Shown here in pieces: positions 1-9,130 of a DNA stretch of 44,695 bases. Numbering within the stretch: position 1 is the first letter of the stretch; each line of letters opens with the position of its first letter. This DNA is from Pseudomonadota bacterium (GTDB taxonomy: Bacteria; Pseudomonadota; Gammaproteobacteria; Steroidobacterales; Steroidobacteraceae), in contig JAEYXD010000090.1 of assembly GCA_023428645.1 (NCBI GenBank), forward strand, positions 1 to 44,695, given 5' to 3'. Made by a program: the position numbers and the translations under genes. The notes below the pieces were generated by a model. It worked only from the letters and a program-made list of their open reading frames with translations. It was not told the DNA's origin and did not search any database.

Positions 1-1653
1 GTGGCGCCGCTCGGCGCGCCGAAGCTGGATTGGGAGATCCGCGCGGCAGCGGTGGATGGCAGCGCGGCCGATCGCGTCAAGCTCTCGCAGTCGATCATCC
101 CCGCGTATCCGGTGCGCACCTATCAAGCGACGTTGTCGCAACTCACCGCGCCGCTGTCGTTGCCCGTCGCACGCCCGGCGGGCGCGGTGCCAGGCCGCGG
201 CGGACTCGAGGTCGCCGTGCGCGCGAAGCTCGGCGATGGGCTCGACGCCGTGCGCGAATACATGCAGCTGTATCCGTTCACGTGTCTGGAGCAGCAGGTG
301 TCCAAAGCCATCGTGCTGAGAGATGCCGCTGCGTGGCGCTCGTGGAGCGAACGTGTGCCGGCCTACATGGACCAGGATGGCCTGCTGAAATACTTCCCGA
401 CCGAGCGTCTCGAAGGCGACGACACGCTCACCGCGTACGTGCTCGCGATCGCGCACGAAGCCGGCTGGCAGCTCGCCGACGCCGATCGAGATCGGCTGTT
501 GGAGGCGCTGACGCGCTTCGTGTCCGGCGAGCTCGTGCGGTACTCCGCGTTGCCGACCGCCGATCTCGCGATTCGCAAGCTCGCGGCCATCGAAGCGCTG
601 TCGCGCTACGGAGCGGCGCGCCGCTCGATGCTGGACAGCATACGGATCGAGCCCGGCTCGTGGCCGACCTCGGCCGTGCTCGACTGGCTCGGCATCCTGA
701 AGCGCGTCGACGGCATCGCCGATGCGAACCAGAAGCGCGCGACGGCGCTCGCCGTGCTGCGTGCGCGGCTGAACTTCCAAGGCACGACGATGGGATTCTC
801 GACCGAGCGCAGCGACGCGCTGTGGTGGCTGATGATCTCGGCGGACTCGAACGCGAACCGCATGCTGTTGACGGCGCTCGACGAGCCAGCGTGGCGTGAA
901 GACGTGCCGCGGCTGGTGCGCGGCGCGCTCGGACGCCAGCACGCCGGACGTTGGAATACGACGGTCGCGAACGCGTGGGGTTCGCTCGCGATGGAGAAGT
1001 TCTCCGCCGCGTTCGAAGCGACGCCCGTCACCGGCGCGACGGAGATTCGCTACGCCGCGGCGACGACACGGGTGACATGGCCCACGAACGCGGCCGATGC
1101 CGTCACGAAACTCCCTTGGCAGGAAGGCAGCGCAGCGCTTGCAGCGAGCCACGACGGCACCGGCGCGCCGTGGGTGACGATTCGTTCGACGGCGGCGTTG
1201 CCTCTCGACAAGCCGCTGTCGACCGGGTTCAAGATCGAACGCAGCGTCACCGCGATCGAGCAGCAAGTCCCTGGCCGCTGGACGCGCGGCGATGTGCTGC
1301 GCGTGAAACTCGAGCTCGAGGCTCAAGCCGACATGAGCTGGGTCGCGGTCGAAGATCCCGTGCCGGGCGGAGCGACGATTCTCGGCAGCGGTGTCGGCGG
1401 CCAGTCGGTGCTTCTCGCTCGGCAGGAGCGCAACACCGGCTTCGCGTGGCCCGCGTTCGAAGAGCGGCGCTTCGATTCGTTCCGCGCCTACTACCGCTTC
1501 GTGCCGAAAGGAAGCTGGTCGGCCGAGTACACCGTGCGGCTCAACAATCCAGGCACGTTCCAGTTGCCGGCGACGCGCGTGGAAGCGATGTACGCGCCCG
1601 AGATGCTGGGCGAGACGCCGAACGCGCCGCTCACCGTCGAGCCGCGGCCATGA
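1..1653 (+). CDS. Bacterial alpha-2-macroglobulin family protein, C-terminal part
   Basis: Only the last 550 codons are present. The frame is open at the window edge, so codon 1 is not the true start; the family is usually well over 1500 residues. A thioester motif Cys-Leu-Glu-Gln is at codons 95-98, as in bacterial (YfhM-type) macroglobulins. It is followed by an alpha-helical thioester-domain region (LRD.. , LTAYVLAIAHEAG) and by a beta-rich C-terminal receptor-binding-like domain with the sequence DPVPGGATILGSG. In bacteria these proteins sit in the periplasm and trap foreign proteases through the reactive thioester. The stop codon overlaps the start of pbpC (ATGA), a pairing that is widespread and suggests joint defence and repair of the envelope. 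Family assignment is firm; the N-terminal anchor cannot be seen. Confidence 0.93.
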   Translation: MAPLGAPKLDWEIRAAAVDGSAADRVKLSQSIIPAYPVRTYQATLSQLTAPLSLPVARPAGAVPGRGGLEVAVRAKLGDGLDAVREYMQLYPFTCLEQQVSKAIVLRDAAAWRSWSERVPAYMDQDGLLKYFPTERLEGDDTLTAYVLAIAHEAGWQLADADRDRLLEALTRFVSGELVRYSALPTADLAIRKLAAIEALSRYGAARRSMLDSIRIEPGSWPTSAVLDWLGILKRVDGIADANQKRATALAVLRARLNFQGTTMGFSTERSDALWWLMISADSNANRMLLTALDEPAWREDVPRLVRGALGRQHAGRWNTTVANAWGSLAMEKFSAAFEATPVTGATEIRYAAATTRVTWPTNAADAVTKLPWQEGSAALAASHDGTGAPWVTIRSTAALPLDKPLSTGFKIERSVTAIEQQVPGRWTRGDVLRVKLELEAQADMSWVAVEDPVPGGATILGSGVGGQSVLLARQERNTGFAWPAFEERRFDSFRAYYRFVPKGSWSAEYTVRLNNPGTFQLPATRVEAMYAPEMLGETPNAPLTVEPRP

Positions 1654-3770
1654 GGCGGCGAACGGGCGCAGCGCTGGGCGTGGCCGCAGCGCTCGTGATC
1701 GCGATCGGCGTGCTGGCGTGGCCGGCGCGGGCGCCGGCGTTCGCCGACGTGCGGGCGCGCTTTACGCCGTCGGATGCGTTCTTGCTCGATCGTCACGGCA
1801 TCGTCATCAGCACCGTGCGCGTCGACATGAAGGTGCGTCGCTTCGAATGGCAGCCGCTGCACTCGATCTCGCCCGCGTTCGTCACCGCCGTCGTGCAAGG
1901 CGAGGACGCGCGCTTTCGCGAGCACGGCGGCATTGATTGGCGCAGCGTCGGCGGCGCGCTGCGCGATCGCTATTTCCGCGGCCGCGCGCGCGGTGCGAGC
2001 ACGATCACGATGCAGGTCGCCTCGCTCTTGCAGTCCCAGCCGCGTTCGCGCACAGGCATAGCGGCGTGGCGGCAGAAGCGTGATCAGGTGCGGCTCGCGC
2101 TCGCGCTCGAAGCGCGCTGGACGAAAGACGAGATTCTCGAGGCGTACCTGAACCTGCTGCACTATCGCGGCGAGCTGCAGGGCATCGCCGCGGCCTCGTA
2201 CGTGCTGGCGGGCAAGGTGCCGTCTGGGCTGAGCCTCGCCGAAAGCCTCGTCATCGCCGCCCTGCTGCCGCAGCCGAGCGCCGCGTCCGATCGTGTCGCT
2301 GCACGGGCATGCAGCCGGGCACGGCTCGCGAACTTCGACATCGATTGCACCGAGCTCGACAGCACCGCCGCGACGCTGCTCGCGAATGGCGGCGTGCGCT
2401 CCGCGGCACCGCAGTTCGCGCCACACGTGGCGAACGCGCTGCTCGCCACGCCGGGACAACGTGTGCGGACGACACTCGATGCAGCGGTGCAAAGGCTCGC
2501 GATCGGCGTGCTGACGCGGCAACTAACGCAGCTGGCCGATCAGAACGTGCGCGACGGCGCGCTGCTCGTCGTGGATAACGACACCGGGGCGGTGCTCGCC
2601 TATGTCGGCTCCGCCGGCACGCGCTCGCGATCGATGCACGTCGACGGCGTGCGCGCGCTGCGTCAGGCGGGTTCGACCTTGAAGCCCTTCCTTTACGCGC
2701 TGGCATTCGAACGGCGCTATCTCACCGCGGCCTCGCTGCTGCAGGATTCGCCGCTGCATCTCGATACCGCGACGGGCGCCTACATTCCGCAGGATTACGA
2801 CAATCAGTATCGCGGCCTCGTCAGCGTTCGCACCGCGCTGGGAAATTCGCTGAACATTCCCGCGGTGCGCGCGCTCGTGCTCGTCGGCGTCGAGCCGTTT
2901 CGCGATCGGTTGGTCGCGCTCGGCTATGAGCACATTACGGAATCCGGCGACTTCTATGGCTATTCGCTCGCGCTCGGCTCGGCGGAGGTCAGCTTGTGGC
3001 AGCAGGCCCAGGCGTATCGAACGCTCGCGCGCGGCGGACGCGCATCGCCGTTGCAAATCGTTGCCTCGGAAGTCAGCGGGCAGGTCGATGACGTGCTGCC
3101 GCCCGATGCAAGCTTCATCGTGAGCAACATCATGAGCGATCCGACGGCTCGCACACTGACGTTCGGCCTGGACAATCATCTGAACACGCCGTTCTGGACC
3201 GCAGTGAAGACGGGCACGAGCAAAGACATGCGTGACAACTGGTGCGTCGGTTTCTCCGCGAAATACACCGTGGCGGTCTGGGTCGGAAATTTCGAGGGAG
3301 ATTCCATGCACGATGTCAGCGGCGTGAGCGGGGCGGCACCCGTGTGGCGCGAACTCATGAGCGCCTTGCATCGCGACGTGCCCTCGCGCGAGCCCGCGCC
3401 GCCGGACACGGTGATCGCCGCGACGACCCGCTTCGCGAACGGCATCGAAGCCGTGCGTCGCGAATGGTTCACGCGCGATCATCAGCACGCGGCGACAGCG
3501 ACGATCGTGCCGGCACCGTCGCCAGCCAGGATCGTGAGCCCGCCGAACGGCATGGTCATCGCGATCGATCCAGACATCCCGCCCGCGCATCAAAAACTGC
3601 CGATCAGCGCGGAGGGCGGGACGCAAGCGATGCGGCTTACGCTGGATGGCGAGGAGATCGCGCGGGCCGATGCGGTCGCACTGTGGACGCCGCGGGCGGG
3701 CGCTCATGCGCTCGAGCTCCAAGACGAGCACGGCAACCGCGTCGATCGAGTCGTGTTCACCGTGAGATAG
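1650..3770 (+). CDS. pbpC: Penicillin-binding protein 1C (bifunctional glycosyltransferase/transpeptidase)
   Basis: 706 residues, starting at the ATG that overlaps the upstream stop. A single membrane anchor spans about residues 7-24. The GT51 glycosyltransferase domain follows, with catalytic Glu85 in EDARFREHGG and the GASTITMQ motif. The transpeptidase domain has Ser342-Thr-Leu-Lys345 (SxxK), Ser400-Leu-Asn402 (SxN) and Lys520-Thr-Gly (KTG). A PBP1C-type C-terminal beta domain occupies roughly the last 85 residues. All catalytic motifs are intact. The enzyme would polymerise lipid II and cross-link peptidoglycan on the periplasmic side. Translational coupling to the macroglobulin gene fits the known bacterial pair, in which the protease trap guards the wall and PBP1C repairs it. 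Confidence 0.95.
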   Translation: MRRRTGAALGVAAALVIAIGVLAWPARAPAFADVRARFTPSDAFLLDRHGIVISTVRVDMKVRRFEWQPLHSISPAFVTAVVQGEDARFREHGGIDWRSVGGALRDRYFRGRARGASTITMQVASLLQSQPRSRTGIAAWRQKRDQVRLALALEARWTKDEILEAYLNLLHYRGELQGIAAASYVLAGKVPSGLSLAESLVIAALLPQPSAASDRVAARACSRARLANFDIDCTELDSTAATLLANGGVRSAAPQFAPHVANALLATPGQRVRTTLDAAVQRLAIGVLTRQLTQLADQNVRDGALLVVDNDTGAVLAYVGSAGTRSRSMHVDGVRALRQAGSTLKPFLYALAFERRYLTAASLLQDSPLHLDTATGAYIPQDYDNQYRGLVSVRTALGNSLNIPAVRALVLVGVEPFRDRLVALGYEHITESGDFYGYSLALGSAEVSLWQQAQAYRTLARGGRASPLQIVASEVSGQVDDVLPPDASFIVSNIMSDPTARTLTFGLDNHLNTPFWTAVKTGTSKDMRDNWCVGFSAKYTVAVWVGNFEGDSMHDVSGVSGAAPVWRELMSALHRDVPSREPAPPDTVIAATTRFANGIEAVRREWFTRDHQHAATATIVPAPSPARIVSPPNGMVIAIDPDIPPAHQKLPISAEGGTQAMRLTLDGEEIARADAVALWTPRAGAHALELQDEHGNRVDRVVFTVR

Positions 3771-3873
3771 CAATCGACGACAGTGCGCGGTGGATGGCCT
3801 ACATCGAGCCGCTTCACAATCGCACGAACAAGCCCGAATGGGTCGGCGCGCGCGCGTCGATAAGATCGCGCGC

Positions 3874-4980
3874 ATGCGCGCCACACGTCACCTATGGGCG
3901 ATTGTGCTCGTCGTCGCATGCGCAGTCGCTGCGCGGGCGAACGCCGAAGGCGAGTCGGGCTCGTTCTACGGCTTGCTGCGAATGCGCGACTTGTCGCCCT
4001 TCGGCTTCCTGCGCCTGGATATGCGTCCGGCGCACGCGATCGCGATCGAGAAGGGCAGCTTCGTCATCGAGACGGAGCTCGGTTATCAGAACACGTGGGT
4101 GCTGAGCCCTGAGGTCGAACGCTACCTGACCGATCTCGAGCCGCTGGGTCGTCGCGAGCTGGGTCCCGAGAATTTCGCTGCGATCAGTGCATTGCCGGGC
4201 GAAAACTATCTGGTGGACTACGAGTCCGCCTCGCTCGACGTCACCGTGCACTACAAGTTCTCGCAGCACATGTCGGCGTACCTGATCGCGAATGCAGTCT
4301 CTTACGAGGGCGGATTTCTCGACAGCACGATCGAAGGTTTCCACGACATGTTCGGCTTCAAATCGTTCGGGCGACCCGCCGTGCGGCGCAACGATGTGAA
4401 TCTCATCTATGACCTGAAGTCGGCGCGGTTTGCGTATTTCGACGCGCCCACGAGAGGTGGCCTCATGGACCCGACGCTCGGCGTGCGCTACACCGGCACC
4501 TCGTTTCGCGAACGTTGGCGGCTTGGGTTCGAAGGCGCAGTGAAGGTGCCGGTCGCCGGCAGGCGCATGCTGTTGTCGACCGGGCGCACGGATGTCGGCG
4601 TGCAGGCATCACTGCAACGGCGCGGCGATCGTCACGCGCTGTATGCGAATCTCGCGGTCGTTTACTACGCGGGCGCGAGCCAGCCCGCGCCGCAGGAAGC
4701 GCAGATCATTCCGACGCTCATCCTCGGTTACGAATTCCGGCTGACGGAGCGTACGAACATCAACCTGCAGGGTTACGTCAGCACCAGCACTTACACCAGT
4801 CGAGAGACGGATTTGAACGAGCTGACCGACGATAAGTATCAGGCGTCAATCGGCATCCGGCACAGGCGCGACAACCTGCTGTTCTCGTTCGGCATCACGG
4901 AAAACGTGAAGAACATGAACAACACGCCCGACATCGGCTTTCAACTGGGGGTGGCGTACATTCCGCGCTTGATCAAGTGA
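3874..4980 (+). CDS. DUF3187-like exported protein, probable outer-membrane beta-barrel
   Basis: 368 residues. The chosen ATG gives a clean signal peptide (hydrophobic stretch at residues 7-20, predicted cleavage after Ala-Asn-Ala24); an upstream in-frame ATG at 3790 would put 28 arginine-rich residues before it. No strong Shine-Dalgarno is visible. The mature part has many alternating hydrophobic/polar strands (e.g. YKFSQHMSAYLIANAV, RTNINLQGYVSTSTY) and ends with a strand-like segment, as expected for a barrel. The N-terminal part (FYGLLRMRDLSPFGFLRLDM) resembles the uncharacterised DUF3187 family. Function is unknown. It lies about 100 bases after pbpC and may share its envelope role. Confidence 0.75.
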   Translation: MRATRHLWAIVLVVACAVAARANAEGESGSFYGLLRMRDLSPFGFLRLDMRPAHAIAIEKGSFVIETELGYQNTWVLSPEVERYLTDLEPLGRRELGPENFAAISALPGENYLVDYESASLDVTVHYKFSQHMSAYLIANAVSYEGGFLDSTIEGFHDMFGFKSFGRPAVRRNDVNLIYDLKSARFAYFDAPTRGGLMDPTLGVRYTGTSFRERWRLGFEGAVKVPVAGRRMLLSTGRTDVGVQASLQRRGDRHALYANLAVVYYAGASQPAPQEAQIIPTLILGYEFRLTERTNINLQGYVSTSTYTSRETDLNELTDDKYQASIGIRHRRDNLLFSFGITENVKNMNNTPDIGFQLGVAYIPRLIK

Positions 4981-5104
4981 GCTGCCCGGAGGCGGCAGTT
5001 GCAGCGCGCCGCATTGCGAGTGCGACTTGCAAGATGCATCCGCAGCATCGGCGCCGCAAGGGCGCCATGGGATCCGGCAGGGCCTGCATCGCGTTCGACA
5101 GGCC

Positions 5105-6643
5105 ATGCAGGTGCTCGCGCGTGTCCTGGTCTGTTCGTTGCTGAATGGGCTGATTGCGTGCGCGCAATTGCCCTCCTTATCTGAACTACCGACGGAGCAC
5201 GCCATCGCACCCGGTGCGGACAGTCCACTCGACCGAGCCATTGCCCCGCTCGAAGCCGAGCATGCCAGCGAGTCGGCCTTTCGCTTGTTGATCGAAGGTC
5301 CCGAGGCGTTCGCGGCGCGTGCGCGAAGCGCGCAGATGGCCGAGCGCACGCTCGACGTGCAGACGTACATCTGGCACGCGGATCTCACCGGCAGATTCTT
5401 CGCGCACGAGCTGCTCCTCGCGGCCGATCGCGGCGTGCGGGTCCGTTTGCTCGTGGACGATCTCGATGCGCGCGCGAAGAGCACGCGTTTCGCCGCGCTG
5501 GCGGCTCACCCGAACATACAGGTGCGGCTCTTCAATCCATTCACCTCGCGGTCGGGCACGCTGCGGTATCTCAGCGACGGGCTCAGAAGCTTCAAACGCA
5601 TCAATCGCCGGATGCACAACAAGTCATGGATCGCGGACAACCGCATCGCGATCGTCGGCGGCCGCAATCTCGGTGACGAGTACTTCGGCGCGAGCGACAC
5701 CGTGAACTTCCTCGATCTCGACTTCGCAATGATCGGACCGATCGTGCGCGACGCCTCGGTGGCCTTCGATGCGTACTGGAACTCACCGTTCGCCTATCCC
5801 ATCGACCAGCTCGATCCGGATGCCGTCGAGCAGGCGGTGCTCGAGACACTGCGTGCCGAACTGGAGGCACGGCGCGAGGCAGCCGAGAACAGCTCCTACG
5901 CGGCGCTGTTGCGTCGCGATGACGCCGTCCAGCGCATGCTGAGCGGCGACTGGCCGATGCAATGGTCGGCGACGTTTCGCTTCGTCGTGGATGATCCGCA
6001 CAAGATCACGATGCAGGAGCGGGATGCGCGACGCTCAGCCGTCGGCGCGGCGCTGGTGCCTTTGCTGAGCGCGGCCGCGGAAGATCTCACGATCATCTCG
6101 CCGTATTTCGTGCCGGGTAAACGCGGATCGCAGCTCTTGATCGAGCAGGCTCGAGCAGGCGCGCGCGTGCGCGTCCTGACGAACTCGCTCGTCGCGAACG
6201 ATGTCGCGGCCGTGCACGGCGGCTATTCGCGTTATCGCAAGCCGCTGCTTCAGGGCGGCGTTCAATTGTGGGAGCTCAAGCCGCTGCAAGAGGGCACACC
6301 CGACAGGAGCCTGTTCGGCTCATCGGGCGCGAGCTTGCATACGAAGGCCCTCGCGACGGATCGCAAGACGATATTCGTCGGCAGCTACAACCTCGATCCG
6401 CGCTCGACCTGGCTCAACTGCGAACAAGGGGTGCTCGTCGAGAGCGCCGTGTTGGCCACGCAGCTCGAAGCCGTGTTCGCGCAGCAGATTGCCGGCGACA
6501 GTGCATGGCATGTCACCCTCGAGAAGGGTGCGCTGCGGTGGGCCGACGATACGGACAGTTTCGATACCGATCCGCAGGCCGGGCTGGGGCGGCGTTTCCA
6601 GGCGTGGCTGACGCGCGTGCTGCATCTGGACGCGCAGCTGTGA
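5105..6643 (+). CDS. Phospholipase D family lipoprotein, cardiolipin synthase C-like
   Basis: 512 residues. The start was chosen because it gives a lipoprotein signal with lipobox Leu-Ile-Ala-Cys19, and Ala20 at position +2 predicts outer-membrane sorting. Two HKD motifs are intact: His171-x-Lys173-x4-Asp178 followed by GGRN, and His412-x-Lys414-x4-Asp419 followed by GSYNLDPRS. This two-HKD layout and length match the YmdC/ClsC branch of the PLD superfamily, which makes or remodels cardiolipin from phospholipids; other phosphatidyl-transfer or hydrolytic roles are possible. The lipoprotein anchor is notable, since E. coli ClsC is not a classical lipoprotein. It stands alone between the DUF3187-like gene and the amidase. 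Confidence 0.88.
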   Translation: MQVLARVLVCSLLNGLIACAQLPSLSELPTEHAIAPGADSPLDRAIAPLEAEHASESAFRLLIEGPEAFAARARSAQMAERTLDVQTYIWHADLTGRFFAHELLLAADRGVRVRLLVDDLDARAKSTRFAALAAHPNIQVRLFNPFTSRSGTLRYLSDGLRSFKRINRRMHNKSWIADNRIAIVGGRNLGDEYFGASDTVNFLDLDFAMIGPIVRDASVAFDAYWNSPFAYPIDQLDPDAVEQAVLETLRAELEARREAAENSSYAALLRRDDAVQRMLSGDWPMQWSATFRFVVDDPHKITMQERDARRSAVGAALVPLLSAAAEDLTIISPYFVPGKRGSQLLIEQARAGARVRVLTNSLVANDVAAVHGGYSRYRKPLLQGGVQLWELKPLQEGTPDRSLFGSSGASLHTKALATDRKTIFVGSYNLDPRSTWLNCEQGVLVESAVLATQLEAVFAQQIAGDSAWHVTLEKGALRWADDTDSFDTDPQAGLGRRFQAWLTRVLHLDAQL

Positions 6644-6670
6644 TGCGAAGGATTGTCCGGCCCACATAGG

Positions 6671-6714
6671 GCATGCGGGTTCCGCTCCGTCCTGTTCCAG
6701 CGACGCCCGCATGC
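6671..6714. repeat. Inverted repeat in the leader of the amidase gene
   Basis: Nine-base arms GCATGCGGG (6671-6679) and CCCGCATGC (6706-6714) are separated by 26 bases in the gap between the PLD gene and the amidase gene. There is no T-run after it, so it is a poor terminator; it may be a leader structure or chance. Confidence 0.3.
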
Positions 6715-6774
6715 GTGCACAGCCGCGCGCACGCCTCGTCGCGACGCTATCGACCGAAACCCGGATCTGGCGAT

Positions 6775-6779
6775 GGAGG
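6775..6779 (+). promoter_or_regulatory. Shine-Dalgarno deciding the amidase start
   Basis: GGAGG lies four bases before the ATG at 6784. It supports this start over the longer open frame, which would begin at 6673 and bury the signal peptide. Confidence 0.7.
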
Positions 6780-6783
6780 CCCT

Positions 6784-9090
6784 ATGTCAGCGCCCGCATC
6801 TCTGCTTCGCACCGTTCTGCTGTTGTTCGCTTGCAGCGCGGGACCCGCACTGGCGGCGAGCGACGCCGCGTTCAGCTTGCGCGAGACGACGATCGAGGAC
6901 ATTCATCGCGTGATCCGTTCTGGCGAAGTCACGTGCAAGCAGATCGTCGAGGGCTATGTCGCCCGCGCTCGCGCGTACAACGGCGTGTGCACGAAGCTCG
7001 TCACACAGGCGGGTGCAAAAATCCCCGCGACGATGGGTGCGGTGCGCGCGGGCGCGCCGATCGAGTTCCCGCGCGAGACGGTGGCGATCACGAAGCTCAT
7101 GCCGGACTTCGCCAAGTACAAGGGGCTGGCGCCCGACTACGGCCGCATGGAAGCGACCATCTCGGACCCGTCGGTGCAGCAGCAATATGGCATGGTGGTT
7201 GGCATCGCGAATGCGCAACGCGTCAACACGCTCGAGACGCTCAATCTGCGCGGCGAGCGCTCCGTCACGTGCAAGAAGGAATGCGATGCCGCGGTCGGGG
7301 AGCTGCCAGGTCACTGCCCGAAGGCGTGCGACGCATTTCGCAAACAGCCCGATGCGCTGGAGCGCGCCGCGGCGCTCGACCGGCAATATGGCCGCAATCC
7401 CGATACGGCCGCGATGCCGCTGTATTGCGTGCCGATGTCGTTCAAGGCCGTGTACGGCGCGAAAGACATGCGTTCGACCGGCGGCGGCGACGTGAACTAC
7501 GCCATGGACGCCGCGCCGACCGACGGCACGCTCACGGCGCGCATGCGAGCCGCCGGTGCGATCGTGTATGCGCAAGCGCACAACTCGGAATACAACGGCG
7601 GCAGCGGCGATCCGGGCGGCAGCGCGCAAGTGGAGCGGCCGACCTTCGGCGTCGGCGGTGCGCGCGAGACCTGGGGCGGCACGACGTGCAATCCGTATGA
7701 CACCGAGCGGGAGACGGGCGGCTCGAGCGGCGGCTCGGGCGCCTCCGTCGCCGCGAATCTCGTCGTCTGCTCGATCTGCGAGACGACCGGCGGCTCGTGC
7801 CGCAATCCCGCGAATTTCAACGGCACGGTCAATCTCGTGCCGACGAAAGGCATGATCTCTTACGGCGGCGGCATCGGCGCGAATCCCTATCAGGATCGGC
7901 CAGGCATTCTGTGTCGGACGGTCAAGGATGCCGTGACCGTGCTCGACGCCTTTCGCGATCCGCAAACCCGCCGCTATTTCGATGCGCGCGATCCCTATAC
8001 CGCGCTGACGCGGGGCACGGCATCCACGGAGCCCTATGCAGCGGCGCTCGTCGGCTCAGGCGTCTCGAAGCCTTTGGCGGGCATGCGCATCGGCGTCATG
8101 CGCCAGTTCATGGTGAAGTTCACGCCGGGCGATGCGGCCGTCAGCGACGGCATCGCCAAGGAGCTGGCCGTGCTGCGCGAGCTCGGCGCCGAGCTCGTGG
8201 AGGCAACCGATCCACAGTATCCAGACGATCCGGCGCTTCCCAACATGGCGTTCACGTTCGAGCATGCGCTCGCCGAGATCATTCCGTTTCACATGCCGGA
8301 GGTGCTGTCATGGAAGACCGCCGAGGGCAAGCCGGAATTCGCAGTGCCCGGGCATGACGTGACGAGCCGCCAGTATCTCGCGCTCGCCTCGATTCGCAAG
8401 GCGCCGTGGCCGGAAAACTTGAATCTGCGGCGGATCATCGGCAATCCGCCCGAGGCCGACGATCGTGTGACGGGCTATCAGTTCAGCCTGCATCTTGCGC
8501 AATACCTCGCCGAGCGCGGCGATGCGCGGGTCTACGACTGGTCGACGCTGAATGCGAACGCGAAGTATCACAGCGATACGCGCCGCGCAGCCATGCAGAA
8601 CTGGGAGAACAAGGCGATCGACATTCGCACCGACGCGGTGACGTTCACGATGAAGCGCCGCGACGCCGTGCGCATGGCGATGCTGAAAGTGATGGAACAG
8701 AACGATATCGACGTGTTCGTGAATCCGTCGACGACGCAGCTCGCGAGAAAGCTCGGCGGCCCGAGCGAGCCGCAGCGCCGCTCCTACGGCTACGGTGCAA
8801 CGCTTGGCATTCCGGAAGTGTTCGTGCCGGCCGGGTTCGCCGACGTGAGTTATGAGCCCACCTTCGTCCTGAGTGCCGATGGCACGAAGTACGAGTCAGT
8901 CGCCGGCACCGTCGCGACGAAGCTCAGGAATCCGTTGCCCTTCAACATCGGCTTCTGGGCCGCACCCGGAGAAGAGGCGGTCGTGATCAAGGTCGCTTCC
9001 GCGTACGAGGCCGCGACGCATCATCGCAGGCCGCCGGCTGGCTTTGGCCCGGTGCGGGGCGAGCCGGCTTCGGGAGGTGGCCACGAGTGA
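6784..9090 (+). CDS. Exported amidase-signature family hydrolase with inserted cysteine-rich segment
   Basis: 768 residues, much longer than the usual 450-550 of the family. A signal peptide ends near Ala24. The Ser-cisSer-Lys triad is visible: Lys221 in MSFKAVYGAKD, Ser314 in GGSSGGSG and Ser338 in TTGGSCR, the two serines being 24 apart as in fatty acid amide hydrolase. The region at residues 100-200 is an insertion before the catalytic lysine. It contains two CX3C units (Cys163, Cys167, Cys178, Cys182) spaced by ten residues, likely disulfide-bonded in the periplasm. More cysteines flank the active site. The enzyme would hydrolyse a C-N amide bond of an unknown periplasmic substrate. Neighbours give no substrate clue. 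It converges on a TonB receptor gene. Confidence 0.88.
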   Translation: MSAPASLLRTVLLLFACSAGPALAASDAAFSLRETTIEDIHRVIRSGEVTCKQIVEGYVARARAYNGVCTKLVTQAGAKIPATMGAVRAGAPIEFPRETVAITKLMPDFAKYKGLAPDYGRMEATISDPSVQQQYGMVVGIANAQRVNTLETLNLRGERSVTCKKECDAAVGELPGHCPKACDAFRKQPDALERAAALDRQYGRNPDTAAMPLYCVPMSFKAVYGAKDMRSTGGGDVNYAMDAAPTDGTLTARMRAAGAIVYAQAHNSEYNGGSGDPGGSAQVERPTFGVGGARETWGGTTCNPYDTERETGGSSGGSGASVAANLVVCSICETTGGSCRNPANFNGTVNLVPTKGMISYGGGIGANPYQDRPGILCRTVKDAVTVLDAFRDPQTRRYFDARDPYTALTRGTASTEPYAAALVGSGVSKPLAGMRIGVMRQFMVKFTPGDAAVSDGIAKELAVLRELGAELVEATDPQYPDDPALPNMAFTFEHALAEIIPFHMPEVLSWKTAEGKPEFAVPGHDVTSRQYLALASIRKAPWPENLNLRRIIGNPPEADDRVTGYQFSLHLAQYLAERGDARVYDWSTLNANAKYHSDTRRAAMQNWENKAIDIRTDAVTFTMKRRDAVRMAMLKVMEQNDIDVFVNPSTTQLARKLGGPSEPQRRSYGYGATLGIPEVFVPAGFADVSYEPTFVLSADGTKYESVAGTVATKLRNPLPFNIGFWAAPGEEAVVIKVASAYEAATHHRRPPAGFGPVRGEPASGGGHE

Positions 9091-9096
9091 CAGGAC

Positions 9097-9125
9097 GTTC
9101 CTCCCCCGGGTCGCGGGGGAGGAAC
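9097..9125. terminator. Shared hairpin between convergent amidase and TonB receptor genes
   Basis: A perfect 12-bp stem, GTTCCTCCCCCG (9097-9108) and CGGGGGAGGAAC (9114-9125), with a GGTCG loop fills the 40-base gap between the two convergent stop codons. It has no T-run on either side, so it may act as a bidirectional or mRNA-protecting hairpin rather than a classical intrinsic terminator. Confidence 0.55.
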
Positions 9126-9130
9126 CGGGC

